Positions 1 through 7,257 are shown, counted from the first letter of the stretch. The stretch: DNA of 8,214 nucleotides from Ignavibacteria bacterium (GCA_027347805.1 DAIEQP010000342.1:1-8214); one strand, 5' to 3'. The notes: generated from the letters alone by a model not told the origin. Program-made: numbers and translations.

Positions 1-2
1 AT

Positions 3-1982
3 AAGAAAAAAATCGAGCATGAAACCAAGCGCTGGCTGGATGCATTTGAACATTGCGCTCACGGAATTGCAATTGGCGATCCCAGAACTAATAATATTGT
101 CGCATGCAACAATGCCTTTGCAGCTATAAGTGGGACAACAATCAGAGAAATAATTAATACTCCTATTTTATCTAAATATGCACCGGAAGAACATGAGCAT
201 GTAAAAAACAGTATTGTTTATTCTGATAAAACAGGTAAAGTGAGATATGAATCCGTAATGGTAAGAAATGACGGCACAAGGTTTCCTGTTCAGATGGATA
301 TAGTAAGTGTAAAAGACAATGAAGGAAATGTTGCCTACCGGGTTGCAACAATGCAGGATATAACTGAACGTAAAAATGCCGAAAGCGAATATAGAAAAAG
401 TGAATTTCGTTTTAAGAGACTGGTTGATGAAGCTCCTGATGCAATTATTGTTCAAATCGGAAAAAAATTTTTCTATGTAAATGAAAAGGCGAGACTGCTG
501 TTCGGTTTTGAATCCAAAGAAGAACTAATAGGAAAAAATGTCATTGATTATTTTCACCCGGATTATAGAGCACTGGTAGAGAGCAGAATTTCGAACTTGA
601 ATGATGAATTAAATTCAGTTCCGAATGTTGAAGAGATTATATTAAATAAAGGGGGAAAATCAATTTTTGTTGAAGTCTCTGCAATTCCATACACAGTTGG
701 TGAAAAAAACGGCGCTCTTGTTTTCCTGAGGGATATATCGGATAGAAAACTTGCCGAAGCCGAGCTGGAGAAGAACCGCGAACTTGTTCATTTAGCCGGT
801 GAAATGGCAAAAATAGGGGGATGGGAATTTGATGTTGTAACCGGTGAAGGAACATGGACAGATGAAACAGCATTAATTCATGATGTTGATCCAATGGATG
901 TTACAAATAAATCGATTGGACTTTCTGTTTATAATGGAATTCATCGTGAAAAAATTGAGAACGCGATTAATCTAGCAGTTCAAAAGGGAATACCATACGA
1001 TCTTGAACTTGAAATGACTTCAATGAAGGGAGTTCATAAATGGGTTCATACAAAAGGAATTCCGATTTCTGAAAATGGTAAAGTTGTTAAACTACGCGGG
1101 TCCTTCCAGGATATAACTGATCTAAAAGAAAAGGAATTTGAAATTGAAAAGCATAAGAATCATCTTGAAGAATTAGTGCGTGAGAGGACATCCGAGTTAA
1201 ATGAAATTAACAGGAAACTTCTTGAGGAAATTGAAAAGGAAATCCAGATTGAATTTCTTTTGCGCGAATCTCTTATTAAAGAAAAAGAATTGAATGAAAT
1301 GAAGGGGAGATTTATATCAACTGTATCTCACGAATTCAGAACACCATTAACAGCTATTCTTACTTCGGTTGAACTGCTTGGGCGGTATAGTAAAAACTGG
1401 GATGCTGAAAAATTCGCTTCTCACATTCACAGGATTACAAATTCTATCGGGTACCTTACAAAACTGCTCGATGATATTCTTCTTATTAACAGGGCAGATC
1501 TGGATAAGCTTGAATTCCATCCTGAAAAAATTGATCTGGAAGCCAAATGCCATGAAATAATAAAATTATCCGAGCCGCAGATTATTCAGAATTATAATCT
1601 TGATTTTACCTACAGGTGTTCGAATAAATTTATGTATCTGGATTCCAAATTAATTACATATATACTTAACAATCTTATTTCTAATGCTATTAAATATTCT
1701 CCTAACGGCGGAAGTATAAAATTTGATGTAGCGAAGGAGGGAAATAGAATTGTTTTTGAAATAACAGATAATGGAATTGGAATACCAAAAGAAGATATAC
1801 CAAGATTGTTTGATTCATTTCACCGTGCATCAAACGCGCAGGATATAAAAGGTACCGGTTTGGGTTTATCAATTGTTAAACGTGCAGTTGATATACATAA
1901 AGGAGAAATCTTTGTCGATTCACAGGTTGGTTCAGGAACAAAGTTTACTGTTGCAATTCCGGTTTCTGATAATGTTTACTGA
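3..1982 (+). CDS. Multi-PAS sensor histidine kinase, 5'-truncated by the window edge
   Basis: The reading frame is open from the first bases, so the true start lies outside the window; 659 residues are visible, numbered here from base 3. Three PAS/PAC sensor modules are seen: about residues 11-122 (ending MQDITERK), 132-248 (ending LRDISDRK) and 264-374 (ending FQDITDLK). A charged coiled coil follows (about 375-435). The HisKA dimerisation domain has SHEFRTPL, whose His443 should be the autophosphorylated residue. The HATPase_c domain has the N box (NLISNAIKYSPNGG, Asn561), G1 (DNGIGI, Asp589) and G2 (GTGLGLS, Gly617). No receiver domain follows, so the kinase should phosphorylate a separate response regulator, which is not in the window. 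No membrane segment is visible in this portion; the signal sensed cannot be read from the sequence. An ATG at 240 lies inside PAS1 and is not a credible start. Confidence 0.95.
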   Translation, partial: KKKIEHETKRWLDAFEHCAHGIAIGDPRTNNIVACNNAFAAISGTTIREIINTPILSKYAPEEHEHVKNSIVYSDKTGKVRYESVMVRNDGTRFPVQMDIVSVKDNEGNVAYRVATMQDITERKNAESEYRKSEFRFKRLVDEAPDAIIVQIGKKFFYVNEKARLLFGFESKEELIGKNVIDYFHPDYRALVESRISNLNDELNSVPNVEEIILNKGGKSIFVEVSAIPYTVGEKNGALVFLRDISDRKLAEAELEKNRELVHLAGEMAKIGGWEFDVVTGEGTWTDETALIHDVDPMDVTNKSIGLSVYNGIHREKIENAINLAVQKGIPYDLELEMTSMKGVHKWVHTKGIPISENGKVVKLRGSFQDITDLKEKEFEIEKHKNHLEELVRERTSELNEINRKLLEEIEKEIQIEFLLRESLIKEKELNEMKGRFISTVSHEFRTPLTAILTSVELLGRYSKNWDAEKFASHIHRITNSIGYLTKLLDDILLINRADLDKLEFHPEKIDLEAKCHEIIKLSEPQIIQNYNLDFTYRCSNKFMYLDSKLITYILNNLISNAIKYSPNGGSIKFDVAKEGNRIVFEITDNGIGIPKEDIPRLFDSFHRASNAQDIKGTGLGLSIVKRAVDIHKGEIFVDSQVGSGTKFTVAIPVSDNVY

Positions 1983-2067
1983 ATTTTACGCACATAAATA
2001 CCCCGTTAAAGATTAAATACCATATAGATCTACTTGATTCTTTTTTAAATAAACGGATGAGGATAAA

Positions 2068-2703
2068 ATGAGAAACAGCAGAAGATTAATGTCTGTTTTA
2101 TTAATCGTATTACTTTCAGTAATGAATTTATTTGCTCAGAATGTTCAGCTGAGCGAACGCTCCGCGATTGGAATCAACTTGGGAATGTACAGCGGATCAA
2201 AAGCATCAAACATTTCTGCAATCAACGGTATGAAAACAGAAGTTATGGCATCAGGTTTTTCTGGCGGAGTATTTTTTCAATACTGGCTTCAGGAGGATCT
2301 TGCTCTTAAATTAAACGCAGGAATGTTAACAGGGAATGCAAAAGTATCTGTCAATATTGCAAATGTCTCCGAGCAGGCAAGTTCTGTTATGCCGATAACT
2401 CTCGGATTAAATTATTATTTGCTTAGTATAATTAAGAATGATGCTGTTCGACCATATTTTACTGCAGCGGTCGGAATGTATGTTGGTAATGAAGCTAAGA
2501 ATTCAATTTTATCTCAGCAGGTTCATTCAGAAAATGCTTTCGGCGGTAAAGCTGGCGCCGGAGTAGATTTTATATTGGGCAATCACTTTATTCTTGGCGC
2601 AAATGCAGGATATAATTTGATGTCCAATTTTGAAAATCCGGTCGGCGGAAATAAAAATTATAATGGTGCTGAATTCCTTTTCCAGTTCGAATATGTATTC
2701 TGA
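2068..2703 (+). CDS. Small outer-membrane beta-barrel protein
   Basis: A 211-residue protein with a classical Sec signal peptide: basic N-terminus (MRNSRR), hydrophobic core to about residue 21 and a likely signal peptidase I cut after LFA, at Ala23-Gln24. The mature part consists of alternating hydrophobic/polar, glycine- and aromatic-rich segments (for example IGINLGMYSG, VMPITLGLNYYLL, VRPYFTAAVGMYVG, FILGANAGYNLM). It ends in FLFQFEYVF, an aromatic C-terminal strand typical of proteins inserted by the BAM machinery. Size and pattern fit an eight-stranded OmpA/OmpX/OmpW-like barrel of the outer-membrane beta-barrel families common in Bacteroidota. Its substrate or role is unknown. GAGGA at 2059-2063, four bases before ATG, is a close but usable ribosome site. 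It lies 85 bases after the kinase gene on the same strand; I found no convincing terminator or promoter between them, so co-transcription is possible but unproven. Confidence 0.85.
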   Translation: MRNSRRLMSVLLIVLLSVMNLFAQNVQLSERSAIGINLGMYSGSKASNISAINGMKTEVMASGFSGGVFFQYWLQEDLALKLNAGMLTGNAKVSVNIANVSEQASSVMPITLGLNYYLLSIIKNDAVRPYFTAAVGMYVGNEAKNSILSQQVHSENAFGGKAGAGVDFILGNHFILGANAGYNLMSNFENPVGGNKNYNGAEFLFQFEYVF

Positions 2704-2724
2704 AAATTGAGCTGAAACCGGTCG

Positions 2725-4197
2725 CTATTTTATATTATTAAACCAATTATTGATTGAATTACTTTCATAATCGACGGCGGATACATGTTTATATTCATTC
2801 GTCTTTGAGGAATAAATATAATCTTTAGACCACTGATCAATATTGTTTATTATTTCCTCAATAGCATTTAAAACAGTCCGCAGTTCATCATCAGTCATTG
2901 TAGGGTGAAGCGAGAGACGCACCCATCCCGGTTTTTCAGAAAGGTCACCCTTATTTATTTTATCTGTAATTCTTTTGGATCTTGTCGGATCAACATGAAG
3001 AAGATAATGGCCGTAAGTGCCGGCGCATGAACAGCCTCCTCTAACCTGAATTCCAAAACGGTCATTTAATAGTCTTACCATTAAATTGTAATGAATATCT
3101 TCAATGTAAAAGGAGATAACGCCAATTCTATCCTGATGTTCATGTGCAAGTATATGTAGTGAAGGAATTTTTAAGAGCCATTCAAACGCAGTTGATAATA
3201 ATTCCTTTTCACGTTTTAAAATATTCTCAACGCCAATTTCTTCTTTAAGTTTTATTGCCATCGCAGTTTTAATTGCCTGCAGAAATCCCGGTGTGCCGCC
3301 ATCTTCTCTTGCTTCAATATCTTCAATAAATTTATGTTCACCCCAAGGATTAGTCCAGTCAACAGTACCGCCCCCCGGCTGATCAGGAATTAATCTTTTA
3401 TATAGTTTAGAATTAAAAACCATTACACCAGAAGTGCCGGGTCCTCCTAAAAATTTGTGGGGCGAAAAGAATATTGCATCAAGACTTTCTTCAGGATCGT
3501 CTGTGTGCATTATAATATCAACGTAAGGAGCAGATGCAGCAAAATCCACAAAACATATTCCATTATAGTTGTGAATCAATTTTGCCATTTTATGATAGGG
3601 AGGTATTAATCCTGAAACATTTGAAGCAGCAGTAAATGACCCGATTTTAGTTTTTCTGGATTCATATTTTCTTAATAGTTCTTCAAGATTTTGCAGACTT
3701 ACCAATCCCTGATCATCAGGTTTAATAATTTCCACATCACAAATTGTTTCAAGCCAGGAAGTCTGGTTTGAATGATGTTCCATGTGAGTCAGGAATAAAA
3801 TCGGTTTTTCATTTTCAGGAATAGTTGTGTATTTGTGGAGCTGTTCAGGTATAGATAATCCAAGGATTCGCTGGAATTTATTTATAACAGCTGTCATTCC
3901 ATAACCGGCAAAAACTATTACATCATTCTCGTCTGCCTTAACATGTTTTTTAATTATTGACCGGGCACGATGATAAGCTTTTGTCATTGAAGTGCCTGTA
4001 ACGGAAGATTCAGAATGAGTGTTGCCAACAAATGGGAAAATATTTTTCAGAAAAATATCTTCGATAGGCATATATAATCTGCCGCTTGCTATCCAATCGG
4101 CATAAATAATTTTTTTTGTTCCGTAAGGTGAATTGAATTCCTGTTCGATTCCAATAATGTTATTTCTGAATTTTGAAAAATAGTTTTCAAGTGTCAT
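2725..4197 (-). CDS. SufS-like class V aminotransferase (probable cysteine desulfurase family)
   Basis: A 490-residue PLP enzyme of aminotransferase class V. The PLP-binding set is complete: MEHHSN...W (139-148) resembles the SufS motif whose histidine stacks on PLP; SNVSG is at 192-196; FVDFA carries Asp218, which should bind the pyridine nitrogen; SPHKFLGGPG carries Lys248, the Schiff-base lysine; EDGGTPG is at 298-304. In VRGGCSCAGTYGH (385-397), Arg386 corresponds to the substrate-binding arginine, and Cys391 falls at the SufS catalytic-cysteine spacing (R-x-G-x-x-C-A). An extra Cys389 precedes it. At 490 residues it is about 80 longer than SufS; the C-terminal tail after about 455 shows no recognised motif. 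It starts at ATG 29 bases downstream of the cysteine-synthase-like gene, so the two probably form one operon. No strong Shine-Dalgarno sequence is seen. Sulfur release from cysteine is inferred; other class V activities (lyase, epimerase) remain possible. Confidence 0.85.
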   Translation of the reverse strand: MTLENYFSKFRNNIIGIEQEFNSPYGTKKIIYADWIASGRLYMPIEDIFLKNIFPFVGNTHSESSVTGTSMTKAYHRARSIIKKHVKADENDVIVFAGYGMTAVINKFQRILGLSIPEQLHKYTTIPENEKPILFLTHMEHHSNQTSWLETICDVEIIKPDDQGLVSLQNLEELLRKYESRKTKIGSFTAASNVSGLIPPYHKMAKLIHNYNGICFVDFAASAPYVDIIMHTDDPEESLDAIFFSPHKFLGGPGTSGVMVFNSKLYKRLIPDQPGGGTVDWTNPWGEHKFIEDIEAREDGGTPGFLQAIKTAMAIKLKEEIGVENILKREKELLSTAFEWLLKIPSLHILAHEHQDRIGVISFYIEDIHYNLMVRLLNDRFGIQVRGGCSCAGTYGHYLLHVDPTRSKRITDKINKGDLSEKPGWVRLSLHPTMTDDELRTVLNAIEEIINNIDQWSKDYIYSSKTNEYKHVSAVDYESNSINNWFNNIK

Positions 4198-4226
4198 TAA
4201 ATACCCAAATCAATTATTAATTTATA

Positions 4227-5321
4227 TTATCGATTAAAAACCTGGCTGCACATTTCTTTTCTTATACCGGAATTATCCTGAGAAAAACATTCATCAGGGT
4301 CGCAGCATGTTTTGCAGACACGTTTAAAAGCTTTCAAAGAATTAAGCTTTATAAAGGGGGAGAGGAAATCGGGTTTAACCTGCTCTTCATGAAACAAATC
4401 TGTGCTGAGATATTTTTTATTATCATCCGGAAAAATTGTAACAACAATTGCATCTTTTCCTAGCTGGTTCTGTATTTTTAACGCACCAAGGAAATTTGCA
4501 CCTGAAGAAATTCCAACGCCCAAACCAAGTTCACTGGCAAGTTTCTGTGCCATTATAATTGCATCTCCATCATCAACACCCACTATTTCATCTAGTTTAT
4601 TTAGATCCAGAATCTGAGGAATAAACTCATCAGAAATTCCTTGGATTCTATGTTTTCCGACTTTATAACCTGTTGATAAAGTAGGCGAGTTAGAGGGCTC
4701 AAGAGGATGCAGTTTAATAGAAGGGAATTTTTCTTTAAGAAATTTGCCGGTGCCCATAATTGTACCGCCGGTTCCAACTCCCGCAACAAAAGCATCAGGA
4801 ACAAGATTGTTAAATTTCAGCTGCCAGAAAATTTCGGGTCCGGTAGTTTTATAATGAGCAGAACAATTATTTTCATTAGCAAATTGTTTTGGCAGAAAAG
4901 AATTTTCGGTTGCTGCAGCCAGTTCTTCAGATTTTTTTATACTGCCGAGAAATCCACCTTCTTCTTTACTGACTAAAATTATTTTAGCACCGAAACTTTT
5001 TATTAAATTAATTCTTTCACTGCTTAGCCAGTCAGGCATAAAGATTGTCACATCATGTCCAAGATTTCTTCCAATCGCAGAAAAGGAGATTCCTGTATTA
5101 CCGCTTGTTGCTTCAATTATTTGAGAATGCGGATTAAGAATGCCGAGAGAATAAGCATTTTGCAGGATGTGAAAAGCCATTCTATCTTTTATGCTGCCTG
5201 TCATATTCAGGTTTTCGGCTTTAGCATAAAGCAAACGTTTTTCACCATTGAATTCGAAAGAAATTTCAATTAAAGGCGTGTTGCCAATAAGGTGACTTAA
5301 ATTTTCAATTCTGCTTTTCAT
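4227..5321 (-). CDS. Cysteine-synthase-family PLP enzyme with Cys-rich C-terminal tail
   Basis: A 364-residue fold-type II PLP enzyme of the cysteine synthase/cystathionine beta-synthase family. The N-terminal IGNTPLI is followed by MTGSIKDR with the PLP lysine Lys45, the substrate loop TSGNTG (72-77), the phosphate-binding loop GTGGT (183-187), GISSGAN (270-276) and PDDNKKYLST (298-307), which matches the PDxxxRYLS region of CysK. These are complete, so an active beta-replacement enzyme (activated serine plus sulfide or another nucleophile) is expected. Ordinary CysK ends near residue 310-320; here about 50 residues follow, with Cys336, Cys339, Cys340, Cys345 and Cys358 (CKTCC...C...C). That tail is not part of the catalytic core and may bind metal or carry sulfur. 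The gene is first in a two-gene operon with the SufS-like gene. Preference for O-acetylserine, O-phosphoserine or another substrate cannot be told by eye, so no symbol is given. Confidence 0.88.
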   Translation of the reverse strand: MKSRIENLSHLIGNTPLIEISFEFNGEKRLLYAKAENLNMTGSIKDRMAFHILQNAYSLGILNPHSQIIEATSGNTGISFSAIGRNLGHDVTIFMPDWLSSERINLIKSFGAKIILVSKEEGGFLGSIKKSEELAAATENSFLPKQFANENNCSAHYKTTGPEIFWQLKFNNLVPDAFVAGVGTGGTIMGTGKFLKEKFPSIKLHPLEPSNSPTLSTGYKVGKHRIQGISDEFIPQILDLNKLDEIVGVDDGDAIIMAQKLASELGLGVGISSGANFLGALKIQNQLGKDAIVVTIFPDDNKKYLSTDLFHEEQVKPDFLSPFIKLNSLKAFKRVCKTCCDPDECFSQDNSGIRKEMCSQVFNR

Positions 5322-5392
5322 AATTCGCCAAATTTTTAATGGGTTAAAATAAAAAGAAAAGTATAAGTGCAGAAGGAATTTTTGCGTGGAAA

Positions 5393-5420
5393 TAAAAAAG
5401 CCTCGAGTGGTTCGAGGCTT
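5393..5420 (-). terminator. Intrinsic terminator of rpoD
   Basis: A perfect 9-bp inverted repeat (5398-5406 with 5412-5420, loop GTGGT) lies four bases beyond the rpoD stop codon. Read on the minus strand, the GC-containing stem AAGCCTCGA/TCGAGGCTT is followed by a run of six T, the form of a Rho-independent terminator. It should prevent read-through from rpoD into the cysteine-synthase operon, so that operon needs its own promoter in 5322-5392. I found only a poor candidate there (TATACTTTT on the minus strand) and do not list it. Confidence 0.88.
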
Positions 5421-5424
5421 AAAA

Positions 5425-6285
5425 CTATCCTAAATAAGCTTTTAGGTTTTTACTTCTATTTGAATGCCTCAAGCGAATCAAGGCTTTCTCTTTAATTTGT
5501 CGTACGCGTTCACGTGTTAAATTAAGTTTTTCACCAATTTCTTCAAGTGTTAAAGAATGTTCTTTACCAAGTCCAAAATATAATCTTATCACTTCAGCTT
5601 CACGTTCTGTAAGAGTAGAAAGTGAGCGTTCAATTTCAGCTTTTAAAGATTCTTTCATTAATGAATGATCCGGAGAAGGCTGATCTTCATTTGGCATTAC
5701 ATCCAATAAACTGTTATTGTTATCATCGCTGTGAGCAAACGGAGCATCCATAGAAATATGGCGACCAGCAATCTGCATAGCATAAGTAACATCACTTACA
5801 TCCATATCAAGCTGTTCAGCAATTTCCTCAGGACTAGGTCTTCTTTCATATTCCTGTTCAAGCTGGCTTAAAGCTTTACCCATTTTATTAAGAGCACCAA
5901 CCCTGTTTAAAGGCAAACGAACCATTCTGGATTGTTCAGCAATAGCCTGCATAATGGATTGACGGATCCACCAAACAGCATACGAAATAAATTTAAATCC
6001 GCGGGTTTCATCAAACCTTAACCCTGCTTTAATAAGTCCCAGGTTTCCTTCGTTAATTAAATCGCCAAGAGGGAGCCCCTGATTCTGATACTGTTTAGCA
6101 ACACTCACAACAAAACGAAGGTTTGCTTTAGTTAATTTATCAAGAGCTAATTTTTCCCCTTTTTTGATTCTGATAGCTAATTCAATTTCTTCCTGTGGAG
6201 TAAGAAGGTCAACTTTACCAATTTCCTGAAGGTATTGATCTAATGATTTACTCTCTCGATTTGTGAATTGTTTTGTAATCTTCAA
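5425..6285 (-). CDS. rpoD: Primary RNA polymerase sigma factor RpoD/SigA (short, Bacteroidota-type)
   Basis: A 286-residue group 1 sigma factor, lacking the acidic region 1.1 and the large non-conserved insert of proteobacterial RpoD, as is usual in Bacteroidota and relatives. Region 1.2 (about 14-46, SLDQYLQEIGKV) leads into region 2 (about 52-121) with the core-binding NLRFVVSVAKQY, the DLINEGNLGLIKA helix and the -10 recognition/melting segment RGFKFISYAVWWIRQ. Region 3 spans about 126-205. Region 4 (218-272) contains the helix-turn-helix LTLEEIGEKLNLTRERVRQI that reads the -35 element. Conservation and completeness indicate the housekeeping factor. The start is TTG at 6283-6285: an in-frame TGA lies only two codons upstream (6289-6291), the first internal methionine is residue 112, and AAGGAG stands 10 bases upstream. 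It ends in a strong hairpin terminator; the preceding gene on the strand is an ECF sigma factor 285 bases away. Confidence 0.96.
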   Translation of the reverse strand: MKITKQFTNRESKSLDQYLQEIGKVDLLTPQEEIELAIRIKKGEKLALDKLTKANLRFVVSVAKQYQNQGLPLGDLINEGNLGLIKAGLRFDETRGFKFISYAVWWIRQSIMQAIAEQSRMVRLPLNRVGALNKMGKALSQLEQEYERRPSPEEIAEQLDMDVSDVTYAMQIAGRHISMDAPFAHSDDNNNSLLDVMPNEDQPSPDHSLMKESLKAEIERSLSTLTEREAEVIRLYFGLGKEHSLTLEEIGEKLNLTRERVRQIKEKALIRLRHSNRSKNLKAYLG

Positions 6286-6295
6286 TTCTCAAATT

Positions 6296-6301
6296 CTCCT
6301 T
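6296..6301 (-). promoter_or_regulatory. Ribosome binding site of rpoD (AAGGAG)
   Basis: On the minus strand AAGGAG is followed by ten bases and then TTG, which fixes the start of rpoD. It is the strongest Shine-Dalgarno match in the window, although the ten-base spacing is somewhat long. Most other genes here have weak sites or none. Confidence 0.7.
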
Positions 6302-6331
6302 ACTTGTTATAAACTCATTTTTTATAATCGA

Positions 6332-6360
6332 ATTAAAATGTCATGTTTTAATAGAGACAA
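6332..6360 (-). promoter_or_regulatory. Candidate sigma70-type promoter of rpoD
   Basis: On the minus strand TTGTCT (6355-6360) and TTTAAT (6332-6337) are separated by 17 bases, matching TTGACA/TATAAT at four and five of six positions. It would give a leader of roughly 40 bases. The region is so AT-rich that chance matches are expected. A competing element, TATATTTG, matching the Bacteroidota -7 consensus TAnnTTTG, lies at 6488-6495 on the minus strand but has no clear TTTG/TTG partner 19-21 bases upstream. Confidence 0.3.
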
Positions 6361-6370
6361 AATTTTTCCT

Positions 6371-6390
6371 GAATTAGTTTAATCTAATTC
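6371..6390. repeat. 7-bp inverted repeat upstream of rpoD
   Basis: GAATTAG (6371-6377) and CTAATTC (6384-6390) are perfect inverted arms around a six-base AT loop, just upstream of the candidate rpoD -35 element. It contains little GC and has no proper T-run on the minus strand, so it is a poor terminator for the ECF gene. An operator or chance palindrome is equally possible. Confidence 0.35.
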
Positions 6391-6570
6391 TTTTAAAAAG
6401 CATTTTCTAAAAGTCACTTTACCAACTGATTGAAAAATGAGTAGAAAGTCTCTATAGCAGTATTCCGATTTGTCATAATTACCGTCACAAATATAAAAAT
6501 TCTTAACATCAGAAGCTATAAAATTTTTGAATAAAAGAACTTAGAGCAAATAGTTCATCTTAAGGACATT

Positions 6571-7230
6571 TTACGACAGACTATATTCAAATGTTCCTTT
6601 AGGAATTAAATTCTGCAAAGTTTTATTTGAATTATTCTTCTTTTTCCGGATCGGCACCAGACCTTTTTCAGATGCATAATCAAAAAGGAGAGAGTAGAGC
6701 ATTTTTCTGGCTCGGTGAAGTCTTGAGCGGACGGTTCCAATCGGGCAATCAACAAAGTTAGCTATTTCCTCGTAAGTATAGCCTTCAACATCACTTAAGA
6801 ACACTATCGTTCTAAAATCGTTAGGTAATTTTGAAAGTGCATTAACAATATCATCGTCAAGGACATCGTTAAATGCGTCGCTTTCATAATGCTGGGTTTT
6901 AACATCCTCAGATTTTACATTTTCATAAAAATTCTGAACATCTTCATAATCCACTTTATTCGGTTCTTTCGAATTTTTTCTGTAGTTATTTATAAAGGAG
7001 TTTTTCATAATCTGAAATAGCCATGCCTTTGCATTCGTACCTTTTTCAAAATTATCGAAGAAACGGAAGGCTTTAAGCATTGTATCCTGCAAAAGGTCAT
7101 CGGCATCATCCAAATCGTTAGTCATTTTTAATGCAAAACTTTTTAATGCTGCCATGTGGGGAACTATTTCGGACTCAAAATCATTATACTTCTTATTTAT
7201 CAGTTCACGTTCTTTCTTAGTAGATGACAT
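6571..7230 (-). CDS. ECF (group 4) RNA polymerase sigma factor, SigR/RpoE-like
   Basis: A 219-residue sigma factor with only regions 2 and 4. Region 2 (about 20-88) has the core-binding helix DDADDLLQDTMLKAFRFF followed by NAKAWLFQIMKNSFINNYRK, which reads the -10 element. An acidic linker (about 89-124) connects to region 4 (about 125-182), whose LPNDFRTIVFLSDVEGYTYEEIA and PIGTVRSRLHRAR form the -35-reading helix-turn-helix. The region 4 wording resembles the ECF group of actinobacterial SigR, which controls thiol-oxidative stress genes; this placement is by eye. A basic tail of about 35 residues follows (IRKKKNNSNK). The protein has a single cysteine (Cys162, in the DCPIGT turn). ECF factors are usually held by an anti-sigma factor encoded next door, but none is found here: 285 bases without a credible gene follow. 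A matching ECF promoter lies just upstream of the gene. Confidence 0.93.
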   Translation of the reverse strand: MSSTKKERELINKKYNDFESEIVPHMAALKSFALKMTNDLDDADDLLQDTMLKAFRFFDNFEKGTNAKAWLFQIMKNSFINNYRKNSKEPNKVDYEDVQNFYENVKSEDVKTQHYESDAFNDVLDDDIVNALSKLPNDFRTIVFLSDVEGYTYEEIANFVDCPIGTVRSRLHRARKMLYSLLFDYASEKGLVPIRKKKNNSNKTLQNLIPKGTFEYSLS

Positions 7231-7257
7231 TTTATTTCTCGGATATTTTATCTTTTT

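Larger units (their letters stand above)
6286..6570. other. Non-coding region between the ECF sigma gene and rpoD
   Basis: These 285 AT-rich bases hold no credible gene on either strand. They contain the rpoD ribosome site, a candidate promoter, a short inverted repeat and two pairs of long-range complementary segments: 6313-6322 with 6433-6442, and 6351-6358 with 6448-6455. No clear terminator for the ECF gene was found, so read-through from the ECF promoter into rpoD is possible. Confidence 0.6.

Noticed and set aside
168..894. Minus-strand open frames of 85-95 codons under the histidine kinase gene
   Set aside because: They are antisense to PAS domains that read clearly on the plus strand and show no protein-like features of their own.
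1983..2067. Promoter or terminator between the histidine kinase and the outer-membrane protein gene
   Set aside because: No stem with a T-run and no spaced -35/-10 or TTTG/TAnnTTTG pair could be supported.
4402..5273. Several plus-strand open frames of 71-89 codons opposite the cysteine-synthase-like gene
   Set aside because: They lie antisense to a gene with full family motifs, have no recognisable domains or ribosome sites, and their composition reflects the opposite strand.
5322..5392. Search for a riboswitch or T-box before the cysteine-synthase-like operon
   Set aside because: The 71 bases between the operon start and the rpoD terminator are too short and show no stable helices or known conserved core.
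6371..6390. Inverted repeat considered as terminator of the ECF sigma gene
   Set aside because: The stem is AT-only except for two G-C pairs and is not followed by a T-run on the minus strand; kept only as a repeat.
6443..6470. GGAAT on the minus strand upstream of rpoD as a possible ECF promoter
   Set aside because: No GTT or CGTT occurs 16-19 bases downstream; the next GTT is 37 bases away.
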